From Desarmillaria ectypa (lineage: Eukaryota; Basidiomycota; Agaricomycetes; Agaricales; Physalacriaceae), in assembly GCA_030407005.1 (NCBI GenBank), contig JAUDYN010000005.1, positions 3,906,001 through 3,970,000 of the forward strand: DNA of 64,000 bases. The letters run 5' to 3'. The stretch's first letter is position 1. Each line of letters opens with the position of its first letter. The position numbers were made by a program, and so were the translations under genes. Of the stretch, positions 34,610 through 45,155 are shown piece by piece. The notes beneath the pieces were generated by a model. That model saw only the letters and a list, made by a program, of their open reading frames with translations. It was not told where the DNA came from and searched no databases.

Positions 34610-35136
34610 AGATAGAGAGGATGCTGCAAACGAGGGAGGATGTGAAGAGAAGGGAGTGTGTGAAGAATATGAACCGAAAGAGACAAGGAACGTCGATTAG
34701 TGTAGGTGAACCGGCAAGTACAAGGGTAGGGGATGCTAACTGGCTCGCCCGTCGACGTTAGAGGGAGGTAATGAGTAAATCGGCGTCCTTTGGTCGAGTT
34801 TGTCACGGGGTCGAAAATGGCAAGGTGGCTGAGGCAGCCCTGGGACTACAATGGCCTCCAGAAGATGGTTATGTTGGACAATGAAGGGTTTCTATGGAGT
34901 GGCATGAACACCGGCTGAGCGGCATTTTCACCTGCTTCACCCAAATCATGCTTGATAAAATAGGTCTCTAGTGGGAGTAAACTTTACAAGTCGGTCATGC
35001 ACAGTTGTTCTCAGGCATGGCCAGGACGCATCGATGTCTTTGCTTATCGGCAACCCTACCCATTAATGTAACCTATATTACAGACCTAGATCAGTACTAC
35101 ACAACTGTGGCACAAGACAACGTAGCATACGGCATC

Positions 35137-36798
35137 TCATTGCTGCCTATCGAACTTCTTCCACGCGTGTTTCTCGTACTCAACTGTCCTAGTTCTCTGT
35201 TTCTTGGGTCTGGAAATCGCCAAAGTCAGCACCGCATCAACAAAAAATTCCTAGGATACGTACAATACGAGCGCGCGAGGTTCAATTCGTCCTCGGTGTT
35301 GCAAGCTGAGGAACCGATCCCTGAACAAATTACCTTCAGGCTACAAAAGAAATCAGAGCATGAAGACACAAAGACGCTATATACATACCTTGAGCGCCCT
35401 CAAACTCTCGCTGAGGTCTTCTCCAAGCTGCACGTCTACTTCACCCTCCGATACCTTGTGCCTCCCGAGTTTTTGCCCCGACAGCCCTTTCTTCAACTTG
35501 GCTTCGGCCAAAAGCCGACGCTGTTGACGCTCTGCATCGTGCTTGGCGTTGTTCATCTTCGCTTCCTTGCGTAAAGCTTTGACTTTGTCAATCGTGGACA
35601 GCATACGTTTATTGGCAGCTCTGTGTGCTAATGCACGTTTCTAAAAGTTCCCATCAGTATGGCGAAAAAGGAATCAGGGATACATATGGGACGAACCTCA
35701 GCCAGGACCTTGGCGGCTTTTCTCCGCTGTTGTTTCGTCTTCCTCTCTGGGGCCGGTTTACTGAAGGTCTCCGATGGCCCCTGCTCTTCTTCGACCGTAG
35801 TGGCGATGTCAAGCTTCATTCCGGGTACGCCACTATCACCGTCGTCTGCATCCACTCTTGCTTTCTCCATCCGGTTTTTCACTTCTGCCAACTTTTCAGC
35901 CCCCGAGATCCTCTTCTCCTCGATCTCATGAGCCTTGATAAGGAGCTCACGATGGGCATCAGCTGGAGGATTGTATGATGTTCCAAGGTGAGGCTCGACC
36001 ACTGCCGGGACCTCGATGACTTTTCGGGGCTGTAAATGCGTTGGGGCCTATTGTGAAGTAGTAGATAACGATAGTACCACGATGCGGATGAACAAACCTT
36101 CACGGGCATCTTCTGGAGACGCTCTGTTCCCTCTGGCACCTTCGGTTCCTGTCCCTTGTCTGCAGCCCAAGGATCGAATTGTCCACTGCTTTTCACCGCC
36201 TCTGTTACGCCAATCATAGCACTTCCCGCGCCGAATTCTGTAGGGTCGACGATGCTATTGAAAGGACCCTTTCTTGGACGCTTCGCAATACGCAACATCC
36301 GTTCCTTCTCTTCCTTCGTCACTGCCACCTTTCTCTTTCCCGAAGATGTCGTCCGTGAAAATACCGCCGGCACAGCTGATCGCTGGGCGAGAATCTTTGC
36401 GGCAGTGGTTTGCGATGTGAGTGACTTTGGTATGGATTTCCGGACTATATGTGTATTCGTGAACAAAGAGCAACTTTCAGAGGGATTTGGTGACACTCAC
36501 TTTCCTCATCACCAGTGACATCAACGAAGAAAAGGTTGCTGTCGTTCGTTTTTTGCAGGGGTTTACTGGGAAGAAATTATGGGAATTAGCGAAAATCACC
36601 AAATGGGTAGGACGCCTACCCTATCACCCTTTCTTCCTCCCTCATCCCTTCCATAGCCTCTTCGACGTCTTCAATGTTAACATTTTTGCGCCATGCTCGT
36701 TTGCCTCTGCGGCTAGACTGGTTGTGCTGGGAAGGTGCTCCTACGGCTGACCGCATTGATTTGGCTTTGCTTTTTGTTTTCGAAGTAGAAGCGGACAT
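35137..36798 (-). CDS. NOP53: Ribosome biogenesis protein NOP53
   Basis: About six exons on the minus strand read through from ATG 36798 to the stop at 35137. The order of conserved pieces fits the NOP53 / GLTSCR2 family (PF07767): GKRAWRKNVNIEDVEEAMEG near the N-terminus, a middle region with GTSYNPPADAHRELLIKAHE followed by IEEKRI, a Lys/Arg-rich helix (KTKQQRRKAAKVLAE), then KLGRHKVSEGEVDVQLGEDL with SESLRALK, and after an intron PEGNLFRDRF and SLQHRGRIEPRALVLPKK. NOP53 acts in the nucleolus in assembly of the 60S subunit and recruits the exosome/Mtr4 helicase for rRNA processing through an AIM motif; I did not pin that motif. The last exon (35209-35137) encodes PKKQRTRTVEYEKHAWKKFD. The gene looks intact. 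Confidence 0.9.
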
Positions 36799-36881
36799 GA
36801 TGGTGAATGTCAGAATGAAGACGCAAAGCCAGACGTGAAAATTGGTAGCCAGGGCAAATATTACATAATCATGAATATCTA

Positions 36882-36925
36882 TGGCGCAGTGGCAAAGCGC
36901 TAATGTTCAACCGCAAGTTCGATCC
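36882..36925 (+). ncRNA. Possible tRNA relic (A and B boxes only)
   Basis: TGGCGCAGTGG (36882-36892) fits the RNA polymerase III A box, and GTTCGATCC (36917-36925) fits the B box. Only 24 nt lie between them, too few for an anticodon arm, so this is not a working tRNA. It may be a tRNA with a deleted middle, or chance. Confidence 0.3.
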
Positions 36926-37201
36926 CACGTCTTTGCACTCTTTTGATCTTGCTCTTTTTCGGATTCTTTCCATCCGCAATGGTATCCAAGTTATCAATTG
37001 AATATATTTTAGTTGCTTCTTGTCAATACTGCGGCCTCACGGAACATGATTAGAACTATAAAGTGCATAAAAGAGAGGCGCTCGGATTCTGTCCAGAAAA
37101 TCCAAAGGTAGAAATCGAATACGATACGACGTCCATTATTTAACCATCAAGGGACCTTCCTCTAATATATAAAATCCTCCCAGCCAAAATATACATGTTC
37201 C

Positions 37202-39021
37202 CTACAGTAACATACTCCGATCGTGCTTCACAATAATGGCATTCTCCTGCCTCGACTTGTTCGACATCTGTTCCCATATAGGATCCACATCTGGTCCTTC
37301 CAAGTCTCCAGCGCCATCCCATCCCCAACACCATACTGCAAAGAGAACACGTCAGTCACTACGCAATAAGTGCCAAAGGATGGATGATACCATAATCCGG
37401 TCCAGGAACAAACGTCAAAGACTCGCTCTCCTCTTCCGTAAACAGTCGATCGTGCGGGCCGAACCACGAGCGGTCCTGAGGATCTGTACGAGGGTTGTCA
37501 GGAAGCCCTCCTAACCGCACATACCCACGAATAGCAGTGAGATTCCGCCTCTGAGGATGAATGATATCGTAAACTTTCTGTTGGACGGTCAGAATCATAA
37601 AGCCTGTTAATAAATCCCCAAAGACCACGAAGAGATTCGCCCCGCACTGACGGATGTTCGACGGTAAGTTTCAAGACATCGCTTCCTTCTGTTATCCGAT
37701 CGTCTAGAACTTTACCGCCGGATGTTCCGCGTGGTGACGGGAATTCTGGGAAAAACTACTCACACTATCATATGCCAACTTGACTCTCGGAACCATCAAT
37801 ATCCGACCATACCCCGACTCCCAGTAATCGTTGCAGATGAGACTGCACTCGGAAGCACTGCATTCGCCTTCCATGATCTTGGCCATCCTGAACCTGACGT
37901 GGGGAGGGGAGTAGAACGGTGCAGGATCCAACACGGCGATGCCATTCCAACATGACTGCACTTGAACCGGTAGATGTCTCTGGAAGCGCTGTGACGAAAG
38001 AGGGTGGTGGAATATCTGCTCGAACGGCGCGTTCTCCAAGGCGGTACCATTGATATCTCGGGCGACCCAGTTGTCGTAGAAAACAGGGGCCCCAATGTCC
38101 TCATGGTACATGTAGTCGGCCGCGCAAGTAATACCAGCGTTATTGTTGCGACTCTGCCAGATGAGCTCGAGCAGGTCATCGACACAAGGAAGGACGTCGT
38201 TCATGAATATGATAGTGTCGAAGTACTCGTTCTCAGCGTCACGTAACTCGTGGAGAGGCACGAACGCCGCATTGCGTACCTCGGCGAGATACTCTATCCG
38301 GTGATTAAATGCGCCTCTAGTACGCATTGAGGTTCGGATAGTAATACGCATTCCAACGCTGCGGGTCAGAGCGTCGAATATCCGTAGCAGAGCTTTGGTC
38401 TGATCCGTGGAACCGTTCTCGTAGATAGAAACGAACACGTTGTGGTAGCCCAAAATGGCGGAAACGCGAAATAGCGCGGCAAAGAGGTCGGGAATGACAT
38501 CGAAGGAATTGTAGAGATTAATGGCGAAGAAATATTTGTGGTCGCTGCCCATGACATCGCGCCGTGAACCTGCACCCTGGAAAGGCTGCTCAGCAGCATC
38601 CGTGAAGCCAAAGGTATCGAACCAGGATTTGCGTAAAAGACTTTTGTAGCCCATGAGAGGAGCATAACGCTCTAGGACTTGTTGGGAATAGAGTGGTTGA
38701 GCACTTCGTGTACACTCTTTGGTATAATGGGGAGTCAGCGTCGTTAGGAGGTCGAGCACCCGCAAACGCTGGTCGAGCGTTGGTTGTTGTATTGGCTGTC
38801 GGGTATTCTGGCGCGATTTTGCAGGTACATAGCTGCTTCTCCATACTGGAGTAGAGGGCTGCACAAGGGTAAACACAAGACAGACGCATATACCCAGGTA
38901 AACGCACGCTTGTCCACGGAAATAATCTAGCAAATATCATGCCTACAAAAATACCAATAGCGAGCGCAATGGGGGTTGGCACCTTTTTGATCTGCTGAAC
39001 GACACCATTCTGTTTGTTCAT
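37202..39021 (-). CDS. GT69 glycosyltransferase, CAP59/CMT1 type
   Basis: About five exons join from ATG 39021 to the stop at 37202. The N-terminus (MNKQNGVVQQIKKV then TPIALAIGIFVGMIFARLF) is a type II membrane anchor. The body matches the cryptococcal mannosyltransferase 1 family (CAP59_mtransfer, PF11735; CAZy GT69): KYFFAINLYNSFDVIPDLFA, NVFVSIYENGSTDQTKALLR, IEYLAEVRNAAFVPL, FMNDVLPCVDDLLELIWQSR, GITCAADYMYHED and CWNGIAVLDPAPFY. C-terminal exons add YVRLGGLPDNPRTDPQDRSW, WFGPHDRLFTEEESESLTF and CWGWDGAGDLEGPDVDPIWE. Characterised relatives transfer alpha-1,3-mannose in the Golgi; the product here is unknown. The junction after PRVKLAYD uses an uncommon donor (GTGTGA). Its start is 208 nt from the divergent SGNH gene. 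Confidence 0.85.
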
Positions 39022-39229
39022 CGTGCTGTACGATGGCAAAAGCAAAAAAGATGGTGGGCGTCCGGGTGAAAGTGACAGGTCCGAGGATAGGAGCCGCTGG
39101 ACGCTCTTCCCGTTCTACCACCACCATCCTTTCTCACCCTCTGCTCATCGTCGTGGTCGTCGCCAACAGCGTATGCAGCGACGACGAGGACCAGCACACA
39201 TATCTCCTCCAATACAATCGCCCTTGAGG
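39022..39229. promoter_or_regulatory. Shared divergent promoter, GT69 / SGNH pair
   Basis: Only 208 nt separate the start codons of the divergently transcribed glycosyltransferase and SGNH-type gene, so promoter elements must be shared or overlap. The segment has CT-rich tracts on the SGNH side; no clear TATA box was found. Confidence 0.55.
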
Positions 39230-40961
39230 ATGTCCTCCGACGAAAAACAATCCCGACTCAACCAGCGCCATTTCGGCGTAAAAGCTAGAGTATGGGTCCT
39301 TCTCGGTCTCTTCATTGTCGTTATTTCGCTCCTTCATTATATCCTGCCCACCGCGCAAACATCGAAGCCGTATACTACGGTCAACCTCAAGTCCAAGAAT
39401 TACCTCAATAACACCCATGCAGAGCCAAATCCATTCGATTTTTGTCCAATCTACGGCCCTGGCGATGCCGTCGGCGCCAAATACGGCGCTCTCAAGCTCT
39501 CACAGAGCAGGATGCATCTAGGCAGCAGTGCGAGAGTCAACAGAGTTATCAATAGAGCATTGGCAGGCCAGCCTGTCACCATTAGCGTCCTTGGGGGTTC
39601 AGGTGTGTTTTTTCTGCGTACTCTACGTCTATTCTTACATTATTTCTGTAGTGTCTGCCTGCCATGGTGCTGGAGATGACCCCGTAGCCCCCAGATGCTA
39701 CCCTTCGCGCTTTTTCCAATGGTGGAACTCTGTTTTCCCTCACCCAGCCTCCGAGCTTACCAACGGTGCCATGCGACGGACGAACTCCGCCTACTACGGC
39801 TACTGCAGTATGCACCACATTCCAGACGTCACTGATCTTATCATCGTCGAGCTTGACTCTGACGATTCTGCCGACAAGGAGATGATGGAGCACTTCGAGA
39901 CTCTTATTCGCTCCCTCCTCATCCGCCCCGATCAGCCGGCAGTTATTCTTCTCGGGCACTTCAGTCCACAGGTTCATGAAGCCAGCGGTTTCGCCGGCCC
40001 AGACCACTGGCACAACGTGGTCGCCCAATTTTACGACGTCGCGCACATATCAACTAAATCAGCGCTCTACTCCGACTACATGAGCGACCCTGAAAGTGTT
40101 TCCAAGTATTTCGTCGACCCAGTCCTTGCCAGCCCACTTGGCCATGAACTTCTTAGCGACGTCCTTGTTGCCTATTTCCAAGCGCAGATTTGCTCTGCTT
40201 GGGCTGTCGCCACCGGAAGTTCTTACGACACAGTGCCTAATAGATTAGATGAAAATGGTGGGCTCGGCGATGTCCATGGATTGTTTGGCGGAGTAGGTCA
40301 GCGGAAAGGAGTACCGGAGCCCGGAGACGAGGGCAAGGAAGAAGTTGACGCCGAAGGAAACAGGGTCAAGCCTCAGTTGCTTCCACCTACCAGCAACGCG
40401 TACGTTCCTCCGCTCCATGTTCCTCCTGGTAGGATCAACACGCGTCCCAAATCGGATGTGCCATTCGAGGAAATTACGCCGTTCTGTGTTAGTGCAAACG
40501 ATCTCATCAACCCACTTCCTCCGTCGCTGTTTTATGGTTCTGGATGGTATGCAGCACACCCGCAGACCGGTAGCGGTGCCATGCAGGCCACAAGCCATTA
40601 CTGGTATTCTTCGTTGCCGTTGAGCAAGATCAGGATTCCTATACAGGTCGGCGCAGGAGATATCGGGCTATACTATCTCCAAGAACCAATATCTTCCGTT
40701 GGAGCAGGAAGCGCGGTGGAATGTTGGGTAGACGATAATTACGTAGGAGCCAAGGTTCTAGAGAATGCCGCCGAGATTGAGGAGCCAACAGCAAAGTGAG
40801 CATGGCAATTTTTACCGCGCGTTGATAGCTAATGGTTTGGCAGACTCGATATCATCGACCACTTTGTGAGCCGTGGCTCACATTTTATAGAATGCCAGCT
40901 ATTGGGAGAGGAAGGGCAGACGGTACCTGCATTCAAGATCATAGGTATATTTGCAACATGA
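39230..40961 (+). CDS. SGNH-fold hydrolase/acyltransferase-like membrane protein
   Basis: Three exons (39230-39602, 39652-40795, 40844-40961) give 544 residues in frame. A membrane anchor VWVLLGLFIVVISLLHYILP follows a short polar N-terminus (about residues 20-45), so the protein is probably type II and luminal. Block I reads TISVLGGSVSACHGAG, with the nucleophile Ser in a GGS variant of GDS, split by intron 1. Later come HIPDVTDLIIVELDSDDSAD and PAVILLGHFSPQ, with DHWHNVVAQFYDV as possible later blocks. The C-terminal half has CVSANDLINPLP and a beta-rich tail. This is the SGNH layout found in fungal polysaccharide-modifying proteins; activity on glycans is inferred from the divergent GT69 neighbour. 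The last exon encodes the conserved-looking IIDHFVSRGSHFIECQLLGE. Confidence 0.75.
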
Positions 40962-42989
40962 TCGATTGTATCTCCTTCGGATTATATTATGGGGACATTT
41001 CTTTCATCTTCATTACACGACGGTTATTATTGTCAGATCTGCTACCCACCACTTTCAGGTATTTGTAGCACGCGTGATGATGCATTTGACGTTTTCGTTT
41101 GGGGGAAGTTGTTGGACGTGGCGAGTTGAACGTTCAACGTCCAACGCTTGGTCTCCTGTTCCACCCTCTGAGACTTGATAACTTTGTCATGTTGGCATGT
41201 TCCGGCGCCGGTTCAATTCACGGTTCGAATGGCTCTCTGTGGTTGCTCGGTGTTCTCGCTAAAGCTCTCCTGCAGCATCCGGCACAGGTTCGATCCCCGG
41301 TCGTGGTTTTCTATTCGCGTTTTTCCTTACCATTTCACAGCCATTTCATCGCACAGCTAGAAGCACAATACACAGGCGTCCGCTAGCATCTGAGTGGCAT
41401 CAAGACTGAATGGCTTACTCAATGCTTCCACCTTTGAAAGCAACACCGAATAAGCCTCATCCTCGTCGAAACAGACTTGGATGGGCACTCAGCCAGTGCG
41501 GGCGTCTTCGGTCTCAGTCTCTCGTACAACGGCAATGTTGAGGTCGCCTTTCTCAGAATATACGGTCACCGCCGCCATACTGGCTCACGTTGCGCTCGGT
41601 CCGGAAAGACATCATTGCTATATCGTCCAGGGTATCCTGCATCTTCTTACAAGACACATCGCCAATGCCAAGGTCATTGATCACTCCACCGAAGAAGTTC
41701 TTCAGGTTTGGGAGGAAATCACGGTATCGTTGGCAGCAGCTGGAACGATCCACTGTTGGGACAAGTTCTCGGGCGGTATAATCCACAGTTGCAAGTCGAA
41801 CTTTTCGCCAGTGGATGCAGCCCGAGGTCGTTCCGGAAGGAATGTCAAGAGCTCCTGGATGTTGGCGGGACATGTGGTAGATCCTGGACATCGTTCATGA
41901 ATTCATCAGCTGTGGTCAATGGAGATTGGCCCTGATTTCGATGTGGGGGATGCCACGTGGGTTGCAGCAGCAGCAACAGGACTAGGCGGTAAGAATTGAT
42001 GGGCGTCATAGTCGAAGGCGATGGTGGTGATGGAATTCCCCGTCATTCAGGGGGGAGCAAACGTTATGGGCCATTTTTGGGCCACCAAATGCATCAAAAG
42101 TATTTATAAAAGTTGTATTAGCATTAAAAGTATAAAAGATACCTTATTCCCGTTCAAACGGGCAATGGGGGTAGGTAGGCGACTATGCGATGGACCGGTG
42201 AGTGTCAGAACAAGGCCAGAAGAAAAAAGAAGGGGCACAGCCACTCGATCACTCAGTTCCATGGACCGGAGTGATCGAGCGAGCGGAAAGGATGCTCGGG
42301 ATGCATCCACTGCTCCGAATCCATAAAAACCATCAGAATATAAGATCAGAGTGTTTTATTATACATTCATGTACTTTTTGATATATTTAATCTGTCCCAA
42401 CCTTGATTAACCTGCGCTTTATGGTGAGTATCACGCATTTTAGGACATTTGCAAGAATATATCCTTTGTACATAGGTATGCGTAGCTTTCCTAAGGGACA
42501 GATGAGTTGAATGTGCGATAGTATGCACGCATAAGGGTAGGTACATTTGTTGACATATAGTATCTAAATAAGTACAGACAACACTTCTTTGGGCTGTGTA
42601 CTCGGGTTTGAGCATGTACTGTGAGGGATACCTTTTACAAGATGTTGCACATGCATTGCTTTTTGCATACTTTTAACATCATAATTCACAATCATGTTCG
42701 TATTTTTTAAGGTCTGGGACTGAGAGGCTTTTCATTAATGAAACTAATTTCCCTCCCTTACAGCTTTTCGTTATTAGAATTGGGCCTTATGAATTGCGAT
42801 GTCAACGTTGTATCAGGTGGTGCAGACATCGAGAGTTCCCCATGAAATTCCAGAATCGTGGTCTCTAGCCAGTATTATGAATTAAATCTAGTGAGAGAAA
42901 AAAGAACGATCGGTGGCAAGTAGAGAGTCACTGTGAATGTCACCGCGGCCCGGGATCCGGCGTGTGCTCCTCTACCTCCGTCTATCACC
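40962..42989. other. Gene-poor stretch
   Basis: A plus-strand frame at 41481-41900 (139 codons) and an overlapping minus-strand frame at 41553-41891 are the longest seen; neither has a motif I recognise and both are flanked by stops without splice partners. Either could be the remains of a decayed gene. The rest is AT-rich non-coding sequence. Confidence 0.45.
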
Positions 42990-44497
42990 ATGGCACAGAA
43001 ACTCGTTCAATTAATATACATTCATGGCTTTAAAGGTGCTTAATCTTCGTCTAGACATTAACAAAACTATTTATATGAATTCCAGGCAACGATACCACAT
43101 TCCAGGTCCGTCCATCCCACCTTGGAAACCGTAGTCTCGTTCAGCATGCTGTGTAGTCATTTCCCGTTGATCTACAGGAATACCTCGAAGCTCAAATACC
43201 CCCAGAGCTCAATATCCACATTAAAAGCAGCATATATCCCACGTACAAGAGCGTCAAGCCTATCTCACATGCTACCAAGAACTTTCTCGAGTGGTAAGCG
43301 CCTACCGCGCCTTCGACTGCTGTTAGGTGCTGACTGTTTGTGTTACCCAGGTTAACAACCCAACCCCCAGGACCTGTGATTCTCCTCGGACACTCTATGG
43401 GCGGTCTCTTAGCCGCTGAAGCCGCAACACATACATCTAACAATTTCGACGGATACAGGCCGCGTCGCATCGTCGCAATGATAGCCTTCGATACACCCTA
43501 TCTTGGCATGCACCCACATGTTGTCATAACCGGAATCGCATCCCTCTTCGCTGACGACGACAAGGATAAGAAAACGGAAAGCGAAATGAACGAACACCCT
43601 AATGTTCAAATCGTTGATAGCGGCGTTACTGACGAATGGGAGACCTTCCGGAAGAACATAGGCGGTATGTCGCTCAGTCCATACGTCACTCCCTGTAATC
43701 ATGTGCTAGACGGATAGGCCGGACATCATCTTCCTCCCTGCTGCTCTTCCCCTCCCACTCATCTTCGACTTCACCTTCCCGTTCGCCCTCGCCCTCCCTT
43801 ATCGACCAGACGAAGAGCTTCCTAAACTCGCACGCCGACGATCCCTTGGTTCGTTGGGCCCGTAAACACTCGGATGCACCCTTCAGCGCGAGTAAACGCT
43901 GGCTCGTTGAGCATTTTCAATTCGGCTCGTGCATGTTCGATCCTGCAGAGTTGAAAGCCCGGTACACAGCGCTTGTTAAATGGAATGGCGGCTTATGGGT
44001 GAACTATTGGACACAGACAGTACCGCAAGTACGGGAGGACGGTCATGCAGAGGAGGCCGACAACGATGTGGCCTTGCTTCGAACAGGCATAACGGAGACT
44101 CCGTCGACCACTTTATCAAATTCCTCTACGTCTTTACCTGAGCTAGGTCCCCGAACAGCCTCGGAGACGAAGGCGGCGAAGAAGGATAACGAGAAACATC
44201 TGAAGAAGTTGAAAAAGCAGAGAGAGAAAGAGGCGAAGAAGGGGAAGGTTGGACGACACTTCATCGTTCTGCCGACAGGGCTGGGACAAGTCCTCGGCGG
44301 CGGGGAAAAGTGGGAGGAGGTACGGATTGGTGGTGTCAAGGACGAGGTTGGAGCGCATTGCGGTCTGTTTATTCGTGGACAGAATTTGGATTATGATGGA
44401 CTTGTAGATAGGGTAAGTAGAAAGATTTTAGGGTGGTGTTATACGTTGTAGCGCTAGTGTAATTTGTCTTCGTTTGTAGGTAGAAATAGATGTATGA
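42990..44497 (+). CDS. Alpha/beta hydrolase (DUF676-like lipase/esterase)
   Basis: Six exons (42990-43035, 43086-43105, 43178-43293, 43351-43664, 43718-44412, 44480-44497) sum to 402 residues. The N-terminus LVQLIYIHGFKGNDTTFQ holds the oxyanion-hole HGF motif, split by a 20-nt microexon. PGPVILLGHSMGGLLAAEAA holds the nucleophile Ser in GHSMGG (about residue 72). IAFDTPYLGMHPHVV is the following beta strand and loop. The second half has RWLVEHFQFGSCMFDPAELK and YTALVKWNGGLWVNYWTQ, then a Lys/Glu-rich linker (KHLKKLKKQREKEAKKGK) and a terminal GLFIRGQNLDYDGLVDR. The layout fits serine esterases near the DUF676 group of lipases; lipid substrate and location are unknown. The frame is unbroken. 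Confidence 0.8.
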
Positions 44498-44926
44498 ATA
44501 TTCAAGATGGCTGATAGCATACAATTTCGGTGTTAGGGGCTGCATCACAGCGATGCAAAATCGAATAAAAAGTCGAGTTAAACTTTGAGCAACCATGCAT
44601 TGCGTCAAATTATGACTGATGCCCATCACTAGTAACATTAATTGCCAAACCAATGACGACCCATATAACGCGCTGAAGGATATAATGGAGGAGCTTGCAT
44701 AGAAATATCTTCTGCTAGTCCCGGAATCCCACACTCTGAGGCTTTAAAGTGTTGAAATAGGGAGCTCACGGACAAGTCCAGTGCATTCTTCCCCCTAGAG
44801 GTTTTTTGTATTCAGGGGCCAAGACCCAGGGTGTCTCGACTGAGTCGAGTCAGTCAACTCCAGTCTATCGTTAACTCGTTCGAATCTTAATCTCCTCAGT
44901 CTAAAAACGAAAACGGTCAACGAAGT
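44498..44926. other. Intergenic, no gene seen
   Basis: This is the 3' flank of the hydrolase gene up to the minus-strand tRNA-Ala, with no readable gene. Confidence 0.5.
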
Positions 44927-45010
44927 GGACACTGTGGGAATTGAACCCACGACCTCACGCAGGCAATCGAGCATGCAAAGCGTGCGCGCTACCAACTGTG
45001 CCAAGAGCCC
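44927..45010 (-). tRNA. tRNA-Ala (anticodon UGC), 12-nt intron
   Basis: The complement folds as a tRNA: acceptor GGGCTCT with AGTGTCC, T arm GTGGGTTCAATTCCCAC, and an anticodon stem CACGC / GCGTG enclosing TTTGCA, a 12-nt intron and T. Anticodon TGC plus the G3:U70 pair, the main identity signal of tRNA-Ala, give alanine. One acceptor mismatch (T5-T68) is not present in the second copy at 46983-47061. Confidence 0.85.
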
Positions 45011-45155
45011 TACATTAGTGGTACTTGGCTATCACAGGCGGTGCGGACGGCTCGTAAAGCTTGCAGGGCTCTTTGTACAGCCTGTATGATGAATTGATGC
45101 TTGCGTATATTCGTACAGAATAATGGAGTAATGACGGAGTGAGGAGCACACCCTA

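Noticed and set aside
34308..34700. Plus-strand open frame of 130 codons
   Set aside because: It is antisense to the 5' part of the low-complexity gene, whose frame continues across a clear intron.
41217..41308. Possible tRNA with B box GGTTCGATCCCCGG
   Set aside because: Only the B box is good. No A box, acceptor stem or anticodon arm can be folded at the right spacing.
44795..45004. Minus-strand open frame of 69 codons
   Set aside because: It is the tRNA-Ala (UGC) gene read as protein; the tRNA fold explains the sequence.
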